Notes: generated from the sequence alone by a model not told the origin. Positions 17,939 through 27,321 are shown, numbered from the stretch's first letter. The stretch is DNA of 64,000 nucleotides from Hymenobacter cheonanensis (GCF_030581075.1 NZ_JAUQSW010000005.1:186001-250000), one strand, 5' to 3'. Program-made: numbers and translations.

Positions 17939-17972
17939 AAAAAGCCCCGGTGCCCACGCGCCGGGGCTTTTT
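17939..17972. terminator. intrinsic terminator
   Basis: AAAAAGCCCCGG / CCGGGGCTTTTT with a 10-nt loop, 25 bp after the DsbA-like gene's stop. Confidence 0.92.
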
Positions 17973-18073
17973 AGCGCAATGGGGGCTAGCTGAGCCATTG
18001 CTTCATACTTTCGCTATCCGGCCCGGCGTAGGTTTAGAAGTGCGCGGGGCCAGCGCTGCTTTAGCTGATTACT

Positions 18074-20623
18074 ATGATTGATAAAAATTCAACCAACGCA
18101 CCCATAATCAAGCGGTTGGGCGCGTGGCTGGTGCCGGTGGCGGGGGCGCTGTCGCTGATGGCCTTTCGCCTGCCCACCGACGAAAATCCCATCCGCATTA
18201 TTGCCGAGAAGCTGAGCGCCTACTACGCCGCCACGCTGCCCGAAAAAGCCTACCTGCACCTCGACCGCCCCGCCTACGGCACCGGCGAAACCATCTGGCT
18301 CAGCGCCTACGTGGTCGATGCCCTGCGCCACCGGCCCGATACGCTGAGCAAGGTGCTGCACGTGGACCTGCTCTCGCCGCAACGCCAGGTGGTAGCGCGC
18401 CGCACGCTGCGCCTGGTGGGCGGCCGCGCCGCCGGCGATATTGAGCTGGGCGACAGCCTGGTGGCCGGCACCTACCTGCTGCGCGCCTACACCACCTGGA
18501 TGCTCAATGCCGGCCCCGACTACGTGTTTCAGCGCCAGCTGCAAGTGTGGCCCGCCTCACCCGACCAAGCGGCCTCGGAGCCGCTGGCCCCCATCAGTAC
18601 GAAAACGGCCGCCGGGCCAGGTACCCTGCCCGCCGGCAAGGTCGATGTGCAGTTCTTCCCCGAAGGCGGCACCCTGGTGGCGGGGCTGCCCGCCACCGTG
18701 GGTATTAAGGCGCAGGCGGCCACCGGGCGCGGGGCGGCCATCAGCGGCCAGGTGCTCGATGAGCAGGGCAAGGCCGTGGGCCCGGCCTTTGCGGCGCCGC
18801 ACGCGGGCATGGGCCGGGTCAGCTTTACGCCCGCCGCCGGCCAGCGCTACCACGCCCGCGTGAAGCTGCCCGATGGCACCAGCGCCGACTACCCGCTGCC
18901 CGCCGTGCAGCCCACCGGCTACAGCCTGCACGTGGCCGACGCCGGCGATAGCTACACCGTGGAGGCCCGCTACAAGGGTGTGCCCGGCGCGCCGGTGCCC
19001 GGCCCCGTAATGCTGCTCACCGAGGTGCGGGGCTACCTCGTGGGCCTGGTGCCGCGCCCCATCACCGATGATGGCGCGCCCGTGACCTGGAAAGTTACCA
19101 AAGCCCGCTACCCCAGTGGCATCCTGCACCTTACGCTGTTTGATGCCCAGAGCAGCGTGCAGGCCGAGCGCCTGGCCTTCGTGCTGAACGGGCCGCCCGC
19201 CCTGAAGGTGGTGCTCACGCCCGACCGCGCCGCCTATGCCCCCCACGACCCCGTGCACGTGAAGGTGCAGGTGCAGGATGCCGCCGGCCAGCCCGTGGCC
19301 ACCCACCTCTCGGTAACCGTGGCCGAGGCCGGCGCCGCTGGCCTCGACCCCGAGGGCGGCAACGTGGCCACCAACCTGCTGCTAACTTCTGACCTGGCCG
19401 GCTACGTCGAAAACCCGACGTATTACTTCCAGAATAACACCGCCGAAACCACCCAGGCCCTCGACAACCTGCTGCTCACCCAGGGCTGGCGCCGCTACGT
19501 GTGGAAGCAGGTGCTGGGCCCCGGCCGCCCGGCCTTTCCCTACGCCGTCGAGCAGGACATCACGCTCGCGGGCCGGGTTACGGGCATGGGCCAGAATGGC
19601 ATTCCGAACAGCCAGCTCACCTTCATCCAGAGCAAGCCCACGCGCAGCGTGCTCACTGCCAGCACCGATGCCGAGGGGCGCTTCCGCTTCACCGGCTTTC
19701 CGGGGCGCGATACGTCGGTGGTAACCTTGCAGGCCCGCCGCCAGACGGGCGGCTCCAACGTCATGATTCGGCCCGACCTGGGGCCGCCCACCTTTGGGGC
19801 GCCCCTGCCGCCGCTGCCGCCCCTGGCTGCCGCCTCGCCCGCCGTGGCCGACTACCTGCGCCGCAGCCGCCAGCAGCAGGTGCAGGAGCGCCAGAACCGC
19901 CCCCAGGGCGACATTCGCAACGTGCAGCTCGGCAACGTGGCCGTGACGGGCAAGAAGGAGCTGGTGGCCCGCGATGACCCCCGCCGCCTCTACGGCGCGG
20001 TGGCCAATACCGTCGTAGACTTTGCCAACAACCTCTCGGCGCAGTCGGGCCTCAGCATCTTTCAGGTGCTGCAAGGGCGCGTGGCCGGCCTCACCATCAC
20101 CGGCAGCCCCCCCGATATGAGCGTGCAGATTCGGGGCGCGGGCACGCCTATCTTCATCCTCGACGGCATGAAGGTTGATGACCAGGCCATCAGCTCCATC
20201 CCGGCCAATCAGGTCGAGAGCGTAGAGGTATTTAAAGGGCCCGAGGCGGCCATGTTCGGCAACGGGGCCAACGGCGGCGTAATTGCCGTGTACACCAAGC
20301 GCGGCGACAAAAACTACCGGGGCGCCGACAAAGGCCCTAGCCCCGGCATTTTGGTGATAAAGGTGCCCGGCTTTTACCAGGCCAAGGAGTTTTACCAGCC
20401 GCGCTACGGCGCGCCCGTGCTCAATGCGCCCGCCTCCGACGCCCGCCGCCTCACCCTCTACTGGGACCCCGAGTTCAGCACCGACATTAAGGGCCAGGGC
20501 GAGTTCCTGTTCTACACCGCCGACGGCGGCGGCAATTTCCAGATTGCCACCGAGGGCGTGAGCCTAGCCGGCGACCCTAGCCAGGGCAAAGCCACCATCT
20601 ACGTGGCTCCCAAAACGAAGTAA
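18074..20623 (+). CDS. macroglobulin-type (MG2) protein with TonB-plug domain but no barrel
   Basis: This 849-residue envelope protein has an N-terminal hydrophobic segment (about 13-31). EKAYLHLDRPAYGTGETIWL (about 56-75) is the opening motif of MG2-like domains. Several beta domains follow to about residue 480, then a carboxypeptidase-like or CNA-B-type domain (about 494-557, AGRVTGMGQNGIPNS and TDAEGRFRFTGFPG). A TonB-receptor plug comes last (about 655-745: IFILDGMKVDD, QVESVEVFKGPEAAMFGNGA, NGGVIAVYTKRG). There is no 22-strand barrel after the plug, only about 100 residues. Such proteins are common in Bacteroidota and unexplained. It stands alone between terminators. Confidence 0.8.
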   Translation: MIDKNSTNAPIIKRLGAWLVPVAGALSLMAFRLPTDENPIRIIAEKLSAYYAATLPEKAYLHLDRPAYGTGETIWLSAYVVDALRHRPDTLSKVLHVDLLSPQRQVVARRTLRLVGGRAAGDIELGDSLVAGTYLLRAYTTWMLNAGPDYVFQRQLQVWPASPDQAASEPLAPISTKTAAGPGTLPAGKVDVQFFPEGGTLVAGLPATVGIKAQAATGRGAAISGQVLDEQGKAVGPAFAAPHAGMGRVSFTPAAGQRYHARVKLPDGTSADYPLPAVQPTGYSLHVADAGDSYTVEARYKGVPGAPVPGPVMLLTEVRGYLVGLVPRPITDDGAPVTWKVTKARYPSGILHLTLFDAQSSVQAERLAFVLNGPPALKVVLTPDRAAYAPHDPVHVKVQVQDAAGQPVATHLSVTVAEAGAAGLDPEGGNVATNLLLTSDLAGYVENPTYYFQNNTAETTQALDNLLLTQGWRRYVWKQVLGPGRPAFPYAVEQDITLAGRVTGMGQNGIPNSQLTFIQSKPTRSVLTASTDAEGRFRFTGFPGRDTSVVTLQARRQTGGSNVMIRPDLGPPTFGAPLPPLPPLAAASPAVADYLRRSRQQQVQERQNRPQGDIRNVQLGNVAVTGKKELVARDDPRRLYGAVANTVVDFANNLSAQSGLSIFQVLQGRVAGLTITGSPPDMSVQIRGAGTPIFILDGMKVDDQAISSIPANQVESVEVFKGPEAAMFGNGANGGVIAVYTKRGDKNYRGADKGPSPGILVIKVPGFYQAKEFYQPRYGAPVLNAPASDARRLTLYWDPEFSTDIKGQGEFLFYTADGGGNFQIATEGVSLAGDPSQGKATIYVAPKTK

Positions 20624-20642
20624 GCTGCTGCCACGGCTTCGC

Positions 20643-20688
20643 AAAAAAAGCCCGCCGCCGGGTGCAACATCCGGCGGCGGGCTTTTTT
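20643..20688. terminator. intrinsic terminator, symmetrical
   Basis: AAAAAAAG plus CCCGCCGCCGG pairs with CCGGCGGCGGGC plus TTTTTT. It lies between the convergent plug-domain gene and the coiled-coil gene and can serve both. Confidence 0.92.
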
Positions 20689-20710
20689 ATGCCTCGGGTA
20701 GAAAATGCCC

Positions 20711-21325
20711 CTAGCTGGCCGCCCGAAACACTTTGTCTTCCAGGCGCTTGATGCGGGGCTCCTGGCCTTCTACGCCGGGCAGGCGCTGGGCCAGGCCATC
20801 TACCTTATCGGCATCTGCCCGCATCAGCTGCAGCATTTGCAGCTGCGTCTGTACCACGCCATCGAGGCGCGAGTCCGTGCTTTCCTGGCGCTTCAGCAGC
20901 ACCCGCAGGGCCTCCACGGCCACATCTTGCCGCTGTCCCTGGGTCTTGATTTCAGCCAGCAGCACGTCCTGCCGCTGCTCGGTTTCGGTGTGGCGGGCCT
21001 CTGATATTTTCAGGATATTGATAATGTCGCCAATCTGGTCGCCAACGGCATCCAGGCGTATTTCCTGCCGCTCCAGGCTGGCGGTATGGCGAGTTGCAAT
21101 TTCTGCCAGGCTGTGCAGTACCTCGGTGTGGCTGTTCAGTACCTCCGTGTTGCTATGGATTACCTCGGTTTGGCCATTTAAAAGCTCACCCAGGCTGTTG
21201 ATAGATTCACCGTGATTACCAAGTATTTGCAGAATGCGCGCAATCTGCTCCGCTTGCTGGTCCTGCTTGCGGGCCAGGTCCACCAGCAGGCTCTCTAATT
21301 GGTCGAAGCGTTTATTAATATCCAT
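20711..21325 (-). CDS. coiled-coil protein of unknown function
   Basis: This is a 204-residue soluble protein that I do not recognise. Almost all of it shows heptad-like spacing with many Gln, Glu, Leu and Ile. A short internal repeat is visible at about 52-72 (TEVIHSNTEVLNSHTEVLHS), followed by ERQEIRLDAVGDQIGDIINI and RQESTDSRLDGVVQTQLQML. It starts 33 bp downstream of mfd on the same strand and is probably co-transcribed. A second, smaller coiled-coil gene lies on the other side of mfd. It could be a trimeric or tetrameric scaffold; no enzymatic motif is present. Confidence 0.7.
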   Translation of the reverse strand: MDINKRFDQLESLLVDLARKQDQQAEQIARILQILGNHGESINSLGELLNGQTEVIHSNTEVLNSHTEVLHSLAEIATRHTASLERQEIRLDAVGDQIGDIINILKISEARHTETEQRQDVLLAEIKTQGQRQDVAVEALRVLLKRQESTDSRLDGVVQTQLQMLQLMRADADKVDGLAQRLPGVEGQEPRIKRLEDKVFRAAS

Positions 21326-21358
21326 TGGCCGGGCTTTTTATTTGCTAAGGTACTGGTT

Positions 21359-24300
21359 TCAAGCCAATACCATTTCGGCGGCCCCTAGCTCCACGAGCAG
21401 GCGCTGGGCCATGCCCACGTTCCTGATGCCATCGATGGTGATTTGCAGCTTGTCTTTCTGGTCCTTCATGCGGGCCGTGCGCGGGTGGGTTTGCACGAAG
21501 TTGAGAATCTGCCCAAACTGCTCGCCCTGGAAGTAGGCCTCGTGCCCGGCGCCGGCGGGCAGGTAGGCCCGCAGCGTTTCGCGCTTCAAGGTCAGCTTCT
21601 CGAAGCCCAGGCGGCTAGCCTGCCAGCGCAGCTTCACAATATCCACGAGCTGCTGCACCTGCTCGGGCAGCGGGCCGAAGCGGTCGGTCATGCTGGCCAC
21701 CAATTTGGCCAGCTCCTCGGGCTTCTGCGCGCGGTCGAGCTTGGCATAAAGCTGCAGGCGCTCCGACACGTTGTTGACGTAGGTATCCGGAATGAGCACC
21801 GGCAAATCAGTCTCAATCTGGGTTTCCTTGGCGCCCTGGCTGAGCGCGCCGGCCGCCAGTTGCAGGCGCTGCTGGCTGGTGCCGGCCGTGCCCTCGCCCA
21901 GAAACAGGTCCCGAAACTCGGTTTCCTTCAGTTCCTGCACCGCTTCATCCAGCACCTGGTGGTACGCCTCGTAGCCCAGGTCGTTGATGAAGCCCGACTG
22001 CTCGCCCCCTAGCAGGTTGCCCGCGCCCCGAATGTCGAGGTCGCGCATAGCCACGTTGAAGCCCGCCCCCAGGTCCGAAAACTCCTCCAGTGTGTGCAGG
22101 CGCTTGCGGGCATCGGAGGGCAGGTTGGCTACCGGCGGCGTCAGCAGGTAGCAGTAGGCCTTGCGGTTCGAGCGGCCCACGCGGCCGCGCATCTGGTGCA
22201 AATCGCTGAGGCCCGTCAGGTGCGCCCGGTTGATAATGATGGTGTTCGCATTTGGAATATCAAGCCCGCTCTCGATGATGTTGGTCGAAACCAGCACGTC
22301 AAATTCGCCCTCCACAAACTTCATCATGCGCTTTTCCAGCTCCTCGCCTTCCATCTGGCCGTGGGCAAACGTGACCCGGGCATTGGGCACCAGCCGCACT
22401 ATCATGGCGGCTACCTCGATGATGTCGCTCACCCGGTTGTGCACAAAAAACACCTGCCCGCCGCGCTTCAGCTCGCGCGCCACGGCATCGCGAATCAGGG
22501 TTTCGTCGAACACGTGCAGCTCCGTGGTTACGGGCTGGCGGTTGGGCGGCGGCGTGGCAATCACGCTCAGGTCGCGGGCGCCCATCAGCGAAAAGTGCAG
22601 CGTGCGCGGTATCGGCGTGGCCGAGAGCGTGAGCGTATCCACGTTCACCTTGATTTCTTTGAGCTTGTCCTTGGTTTTGACGCCGAATTTCTGCTCTTCG
22701 TCAATGATGAGCAAGCCCAAATCCTTGAATTGTAGCTTCTTATTAGTTAGCGCGTGTGTGCCGATGAGAATATCGGTGCGGCCCGCCGCCACGCGCTCCA
22801 TCGTCTCCTTCACCTGCTTCGGCGACTTGAAACGGTTGATGTACTCCACCGTCACCGGCAGGTTGGCTAGCCGGTCGCGGAAGGTCTTGTAGTGCTGCAT
22901 CGCCAGGATGGTCGTGGGCACCAGCACCGCCACCTGCTTGCCATCGGCCGCCGCCTTAAAGGCCGCCCGAATGGCAATTTCCGTCTTGCCAAAGCCCACG
23001 TCGCCGCACACCAGTCGGTCCATGGGGTGGGGCTGCTGCATGTCGTTTTTCACGTCCTCCGTGGCCTTGGCCTGGTCGGGCGTGTCTTCATAAATGAAGC
23101 TCGATTCCAGTTCGGCCTGCATAAAGCCGTCCTTCGAAAAGGCGAAGCCCGGCGCCGTTTTTCGCTTGGCATACAGCCGGATAAGGTCGGCCGCAATGTC
23201 CTTAACCTTCTTCTTAACCGACTTCTTCTTGTTCTCCCACTCCGGCGAGCCCAGCTTGCTCATGGTGGGCGGCGCGCCCTCCGCGCCGCTGTACTTAGCT
23301 ATCTTGTGCAGGGCGTGAATGCTGACCGTCAGCACGTCATCATCGCGGTACACCAGGCGGATGGCCTCCTGCACGTGCCCGTTTATCTCAATCTGCGTCA
23401 GGCCCGCGAAGCGGGCAATGCCATAGTCCTGGTGCGTCACGTAATCGCCGGGCTGCAAGGTTTTCAGCTCGCGCAGCGTCAGGGCTTTCTTCTTCGAAAA
23501 CTTCTTGGTTTCCTGCGCCCGGTAGTAGCGCTCAAACAGTTGGTGGTCAGTGTACACAGCCAGGCCTAGCTGCTCGTCTACGTAGCCTTCGCGCAGGGCA
23601 ATGAGCAGGTGCTGAAACTGCACGTTGGGGTCTAGCTCGTCGAAAATCGTGCGCAGCCGGTCGGCCTGACGCACCGAGTCGGCGGCGATAACGGTGGTGA
23701 AATCGCGCACCTTATTCTCCCGGATATTCTTCAGCAGGCGCTCAAAATCCTTGTTGAAGCTCGGCTGCGGCTTGGCCGTAAACTTGAATTCCTGGGCACT
23801 TTTAAAGTAAAACCGCTTACCAAACTCCACAACGGCAAACTCGTCGAAGCACTTTTTCAGGCTCTTGCCGTTCTCAAACAAGTCGGCCGGCTTCGACACA
23901 ATCTGCATGCCGCCAGCCTCTTCCAGTACCTTCTTAAAGTTGCTTTCGGCCTTGTCAAACAACTCCGTTACCACATCCAGCGTCTGGCGCATATCCTTGA
24001 CCCACAGGCAGCTAGTGCGCGGCAAAAACTCCAGAAACGACTCGCGCCGCTCCTGCAAGAGCTTGGTTTGCACGTTCGGAATAATGCTTACGCTCTGGCG
24101 CGGCTCTACCGAAAGCTGGGTTTCGGGGTTAAAGGTGCGGATGCTCTCAATCTCGTCGCCAAACAGCTCGATGCGGTACGGCAGCTCATTGGCGTAGCTG
24201 AACACGTCTACGATGCCGCCGCGCACCGCGTACTGCCCGGCCTCGTACACAAAATCCGACTTCTCGAAGTCGTACTGCCCTAGCAGCTCGCCCAGAAAAT

Positions 24301-24835
24301 TCACGTCCAGCTTGTCGCCCACCTTGGCCGAAAACGTGTTTTGTACCAAGCTTTGGCGGTTGATAACCTTCTCGCTCAGCGCCTCAGGGTAGGTTACGAT
24401 GAGCGGCGCCGCCCCCAGTGCCGCCACGCCAGCCTGCCGGCTGGCATTGAGCTGGTTAAGTACTTCGGCGCGCATCAGCACGTTGGCGTTTTCGGTTTCG
24501 TCAAACTCGTAGGGCCGCTTGTAGGAACTGGGGAACAGCAGCGCTTCCGGCCCCTCGGGCAGCAGGTGGCGCAGGTCGGCCATAAAGAGCGCCGCCTCGT
24601 CCTTGTCGTGCAAAACGAACACGTTGGGGTGCGCAAAGTGGGCGCTGGCCGCCGCCACTACGGCATCTTGCGAGCCCACCAGGCCGCGCAGCTGCACGCG
24701 CAGCTCGCCGCCGCGGGCCGCATCGTCGGCCGGGCGGCCGGCCTCGGCGGGCTGGTAGGCGGCTAGCAAGCGCGCGCTCAGGGTTTGCAGCTCGGCGTCG
24801 AGGCGATAAAGACGAAGAAAATCAGCTACTTGCAC
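21359..24835 (-). CDS. mfd: transcription-repair coupling factor
   Basis: Mfd removes RNA polymerase stalled at DNA lesions and recruits UvrA. At 1158 residues the length is typical. The N-terminus has the UvrB-like part (LFPSSYKRPYEF, then FLELPR-type segments). The polymerase-interacting CarD-like domain is at about 465-545 (LQPGDYVTHQDYGIARFAGL). The translocase has Walker A GDVGFGKTEIAIRA (about 605), the DEEQ box LLIIDEEQKFGVK, LSATPIPRTLHFSLMGARDL, VSTNIIESGLDIPNANTIII and QMRGRVGRS. The C-terminal domain 7 closes the protein. The divergent small gene at 24977 shares its upstream region. Confidence 0.97.
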   Translation of the reverse strand: MQVADFLRLYRLDAELQTLSARLLAAYQPAEAGRPADDAARGGELRVQLRGLVGSQDAVVAAASAHFAHPNVFVLHDKDEAALFMADLRHLLPEGPEALLFPSSYKRPYEFDETENANVLMRAEVLNQLNASRQAGVAALGAAPLIVTYPEALSEKVINRQSLVQNTFSAKVGDKLDVNFLGELLGQYDFEKSDFVYEAGQYAVRGGIVDVFSYANELPYRIELFGDEIESIRTFNPETQLSVEPRQSVSIIPNVQTKLLQERRESFLEFLPRTSCLWVKDMRQTLDVVTELFDKAESNFKKVLEEAGGMQIVSKPADLFENGKSLKKCFDEFAVVEFGKRFYFKSAQEFKFTAKPQPSFNKDFERLLKNIRENKVRDFTTVIAADSVRQADRLRTIFDELDPNVQFQHLLIALREGYVDEQLGLAVYTDHQLFERYYRAQETKKFSKKKALTLRELKTLQPGDYVTHQDYGIARFAGLTQIEINGHVQEAIRLVYRDDDVLTVSIHALHKIAKYSGAEGAPPTMSKLGSPEWENKKKSVKKKVKDIAADLIRLYAKRKTAPGFAFSKDGFMQAELESSFIYEDTPDQAKATEDVKNDMQQPHPMDRLVCGDVGFGKTEIAIRAAFKAAADGKQVAVLVPTTILAMQHYKTFRDRLANLPVTVEYINRFKSPKQVKETMERVAAGRTDILIGTHALTNKKLQFKDLGLLIIDEEQKFGVKTKDKLKEIKVNVDTLTLSATPIPRTLHFSLMGARDLSVIATPPPNRQPVTTELHVFDETLIRDAVARELKRGGQVFFVHNRVSDIIEVAAMIVRLVPNARVTFAHGQMEGEELEKRMMKFVEGEFDVLVSTNIIESGLDIPNANTIIINRAHLTGLSDLHQMRGRVGRSNRKAYCYLLTPPVANLPSDARKRLHTLEEFSDLGAGFNVAMRDLDIRGAGNLLGGEQSGFINDLGYEAYHQVLDEAVQELKETEFRDLFLGEGTAGTSQQRLQLAAGALSQGAKETQIETDLPVLIPDTYVNNVSERLQLYAKLDRAQKPEELAKLVASMTDRFGPLPEQVQQLVDIVKLRWQASRLGFEKLTLKRETLRAYLPAGAGHEAYFQGEQFGQILNFVQTHPRTARMKDQKDKLQITIDGIRNVGMAQRLLVELGAAEMVLA

Positions 24836-24857
24836 AGGATATTGCTAACGGACAACT

Positions 24858-24897
24858 AAAAAACGGCCAGCCCGGCCGGGGAAATTCCGGTCGGGCT
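24858..24897 (-). other. terminator-like hairpin in the upstream region of mfd
   Basis: Arms 24869-24879 and 24887-24897 (11 bp, one wobble) are followed on the minus strand, after 5 nt, by six T residues (24863-24858). It lies 23 bp before the mfd start. It may be an attenuator in the mfd leader or a stop for antisense readthrough. The 5-nt gap before the T-run makes it a poor classical terminator. Confidence 0.35.
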
Positions 24898-24976
24898 AGG
24901 CGCTGGGTTAATACCGCTGCCAAGCTCCGAAAGTTTCCGCCGTAACTTGGGCCAAGATTTTTAGTATAGTAGTGAT

Positions 24977-25225
24977 ATGAATCCGCGTGACCTACCTGAA
25001 GTCGTGGCCGAATTAATTATTGAAATGCACGAAGTGCGCTCGGAGCTAAAAGAAGTGCGTACCGAAATAAAGGCTATGCGCGAAGACCTGAAAGCCATGC
25101 CCGAGCAGATTGGGACGGCTACCATTCGGGCGCTGGAGCCCTTCCTCAATCGCCTGCTGGAGCACGACGACCAATTGCGCAAGCACGAAGGCCGCCTCAA
25201 TAATCTCGAATCTCCCCAGCAGTAA
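24977..25225 (+). CDS. small coiled-coil protein of unknown function
   Basis: This 82-residue charged protein is mostly one amphipathic helix (IEMHEVRSELKEVRTEIKAM, then REDLKAMPEQI), followed by LEPFLNRLLEHDDQLRKHEG. I do not recognise a family. It is divergent from mfd with a -7-like box TAACTTGG at about 24944. Only 12 bp separate its stop from the TTG start of the YdjM-like gene, so the two probably form an operon. Confidence 0.65.
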   Translation: MNPRDLPEVVAELIIEMHEVRSELKEVRTEIKAMREDLKAMPEQIGTATIRALEPFLNRLLEHDDQLRKHEGRLNNLESPQQ

Positions 25226-25237
25226 GTAGTTAAGTAG

Positions 25238-25975
25238 TTGCGCGGTTCTGCTCACCTGGCCATTGGCCTCATTACGGGCCTAGCCGTGGCTAGCCTCGTG
25301 CCCCAAATTCCGTTTTCGGTAGCCGGCATTGCGCTGGCGGGCTTCTCCTCCCTCGCCCCCGACCTCGACCACCCCGACAGCAAGCTCAGCCATCGGCTAG
25401 GGTTCGTACACGGCTACGTGCGCTGGGCTTTTGGCGCGGCGGCGCTGGGGCTGGGCGCCTACGGGTATTTTCAGCAGGTGCCCGGGCCTGAGCAGCGCCT
25501 CACCTACATTGCGGGGCTGGCCTTCGCGCTGGTGGGCGTGGCGCTGCAGGGCGGCTCAGCCCGCAAGCTGGCGCTGCTTTTTACGGGGCTAGCCACGGTG
25601 CTGGCGGGCCTCTACGCGCAGTTTGTGTGGCTGAGTTTGCTAGGGGCCTTCATCAGCCTGGCGCCGTTCACCGGCCACCGCACCTGGACGCACACTATCT
25701 GGGCCACGCTGCTCTGGACCTACATCGGCTACCTGGCCAACCGTAGCCTGGGCTGGCGCGGCATAGCCCACTATGCCGGCGCCGGCTACGCCTCGCACCT
25801 GCTGGCCGACACGCTTACCAAGGCCGGCGTGCAGTGGTTGCGTCCTATTTCCCTCTGCTTTCGCATTCCGCTGCTCAGCACCGGCTCCAAGGCGGGCAAC
25901 CTGATGGAGGCGGCCATCTGCGTGGGCTACGGGCTGCTGGTTCTGGGGCTGGCTATCGGGCGGATTGGGTTTTAA
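25238..25975 (+). CDS. YdjM/DUF457-type metal-dependent hydrolase-like membrane protein
   Basis: This is a 245-residue integral membrane protein starting at TTG 25238 (MRGSAHLAIGLITGL). The conserved His/Asp pattern is visible: SAHLAIG, SLAPDLDHPDSKLSHR, GHRTWTHTIW and ASHLLADTLTKAGV. Five or six hydrophobic segments lie between these motifs. The family is annotated as metal-dependent hydrolase; in E. coli YdjM is a LexA-controlled inner-membrane protein. Proximity to mfd fits a DNA-damage link, but no LexA-type site was recognised here. Confidence 0.85.
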   Translation: MRGSAHLAIGLITGLAVASLVPQIPFSVAGIALAGFSSLAPDLDHPDSKLSHRLGFVHGYVRWAFGAAALGLGAYGYFQQVPGPEQRLTYIAGLAFALVGVALQGGSARKLALLFTGLATVLAGLYAQFVWLSLLGAFISLAPFTGHRTWTHTIWATLLWTYIGYLANRSLGWRGIAHYAGAGYASHLLADTLTKAGVQWLRPISLCFRIPLLSTGSKAGNLMEAAICVGYGLLVLGLAIGRIGF

Positions 25976-26208
25976 AATGAATAACTTGTGTATGTACTTG
26001 TCCTGCCTTAGCTTCGCATCAGAGCGAATGATACGGCGGCGGTAAAAGTATCCTGGTGTATAGTATAACAGCTCGGCTCACCTAGGCCCGGGCACCCCGT
26101 CAGTCGCTTATTCTTACTGTGTTAGTTCGCCGGGCAGTTAGCCCGCCTACTTTATTTCAACTGCTACCCCATTCTCAAATTTTTACCCCCACCAACTTAC
26201 CAGTTTTT

Positions 26209-27300
26209 ATGAACCAGATGAATAGTCCGCTCATCCGGGTCGGCGTTTTTTACGACGGCAATTATTTTCTTAAAATTAGCGATTATTACTATTTCCAGCA
26301 CGAGCGCAAGGCCCGCATCAGCCTCGAAGGCCTGCACGAATTTATCCGCCACCAGGTAGCCGAAGAAGAAGATGTGGACGTGCGCCTGGCGCAGATTACA
26401 ACTTCGCACTTTTTCCGGGGTCGCCTCTCGGCCACCGAAGCCCGCGACAAAGACCGCCTGTTTCACGACCGCCTGCTCGACGATATTCTGATGAACCTGG
26501 GCGTGTGCACGCACTACATGCCCCTCAAAACCCGCGACGGCCGCCTGCAAGAGAAAGGCATCGACGTGTGGCTGAGCTTAGAAGCCCTCGAAATGGCGCT
26601 GCACAAAACCCTCGATGTGGTGGTACTCATCGCGGGCGACTCCGATTACGTGCCCCTCATTCGTAAGCTCAACACGGTGGGTACCCGCGTGATGCTGCTT
26701 AACTGGGACTTTAAGTACGAAGACTTTAAGGGCGAAACCCGCGTAACCCGCGCCTCGCAGCACCTGCTCGAGCAGGCTACCTACCCGGTGGCCATGCACG
26801 CCGTTATCGACCGCGGCCTGCAGGAGCAGGACGAGGTAGTGGAGAACATGTTCGTGACGCAGAGCGAGCCCGCCGCGTTTGCCAGCGTGGCGGCCCCCTC
26901 GGCGCCCGCCGCCCACACCAACGGCCAGAGCTACGCACCGGCTGCCTCAGCAGCGGCGGTGGCCGCAGCGGCAGCTAGCCGCGGCGTGCGCCCCACCGGC
27001 CCCACGGCCGCCGGCCCGGTAGGCACCATCGGCATCAGCACCATCAAAAACCTGAAAAACGGGTTTGGCTTCGTGGTGATGCCGCCCAACAACTTGTTTT
27101 TCAGCTACGCCGATTTATCGGAAGGCGACTTCAACGACCTGCGCGAGGGCGACTGGGTCGAGTTTACGGTGGGCCGCAACCACCGCGACGAAGACTGTGC
27201 CCGCAATGTGCGCAAGGTAGCCGCCCCCACCATGACCGGCGACGAAGACGGCGACTACGAGCCGAGCGCCGCCGCACAGTCGGTGAGCGCCGTGCTGTAA
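26209..27300 (+). CDS. NYN (LabA/PIN-like) domain protein with C-terminal cold-shock domain
   Basis: This is a 363-residue predicted RNA-acting protein. The N-terminal NYN domain (about 5-200) shows the acidic residues of a PIN-like nuclease: RVGVFYDGNYFLKI, KGIDVWLSLEAL and VVLIAGDSDYVPLIRKL. After an Ala/Pro-rich linker (about 220-268) the C-terminus (about 270-342) is a cold-shock-like RNA-binding beta barrel: TIKNLKNGFGFVVMPPNNLF, FSYADL and LREGDWVEFTVGRN. The start is placed at ATG 26209; the frame is open to 26119 with unrelated sequence. It is likely to cleave or sequester RNA in the cytoplasm; its targets are unknown. Confidence 0.85.
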   Translation: MNQMNSPLIRVGVFYDGNYFLKISDYYYFQHERKARISLEGLHEFIRHQVAEEEDVDVRLAQITTSHFFRGRLSATEARDKDRLFHDRLLDDILMNLGVCTHYMPLKTRDGRLQEKGIDVWLSLEALEMALHKTLDVVVLIAGDSDYVPLIRKLNTVGTRVMLLNWDFKYEDFKGETRVTRASQHLLEQATYPVAMHAVIDRGLQEQDEVVENMFVTQSEPAAFASVAAPSAPAAHTNGQSYAPAASAAAVAAAAASRGVRPTGPTAAGPVGTIGISTIKNLKNGFGFVVMPPNNLFFSYADLSEGDFNDLREGDWVEFTVGRNHRDEDCARNVRKVAAPTMTGDEDGDYEPSAAAQSVSAVL

Positions 27301-27321
27301 TTGGTTAAGCAGTAGAAAGGT

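Noticed and set aside
25238..25975. LexA-controlled operon with mfd
   Set aside because: YdjM is LexA-regulated in E. coli, but I found no convincing palindromic LexA-type operator upstream of 24977 or 25238.
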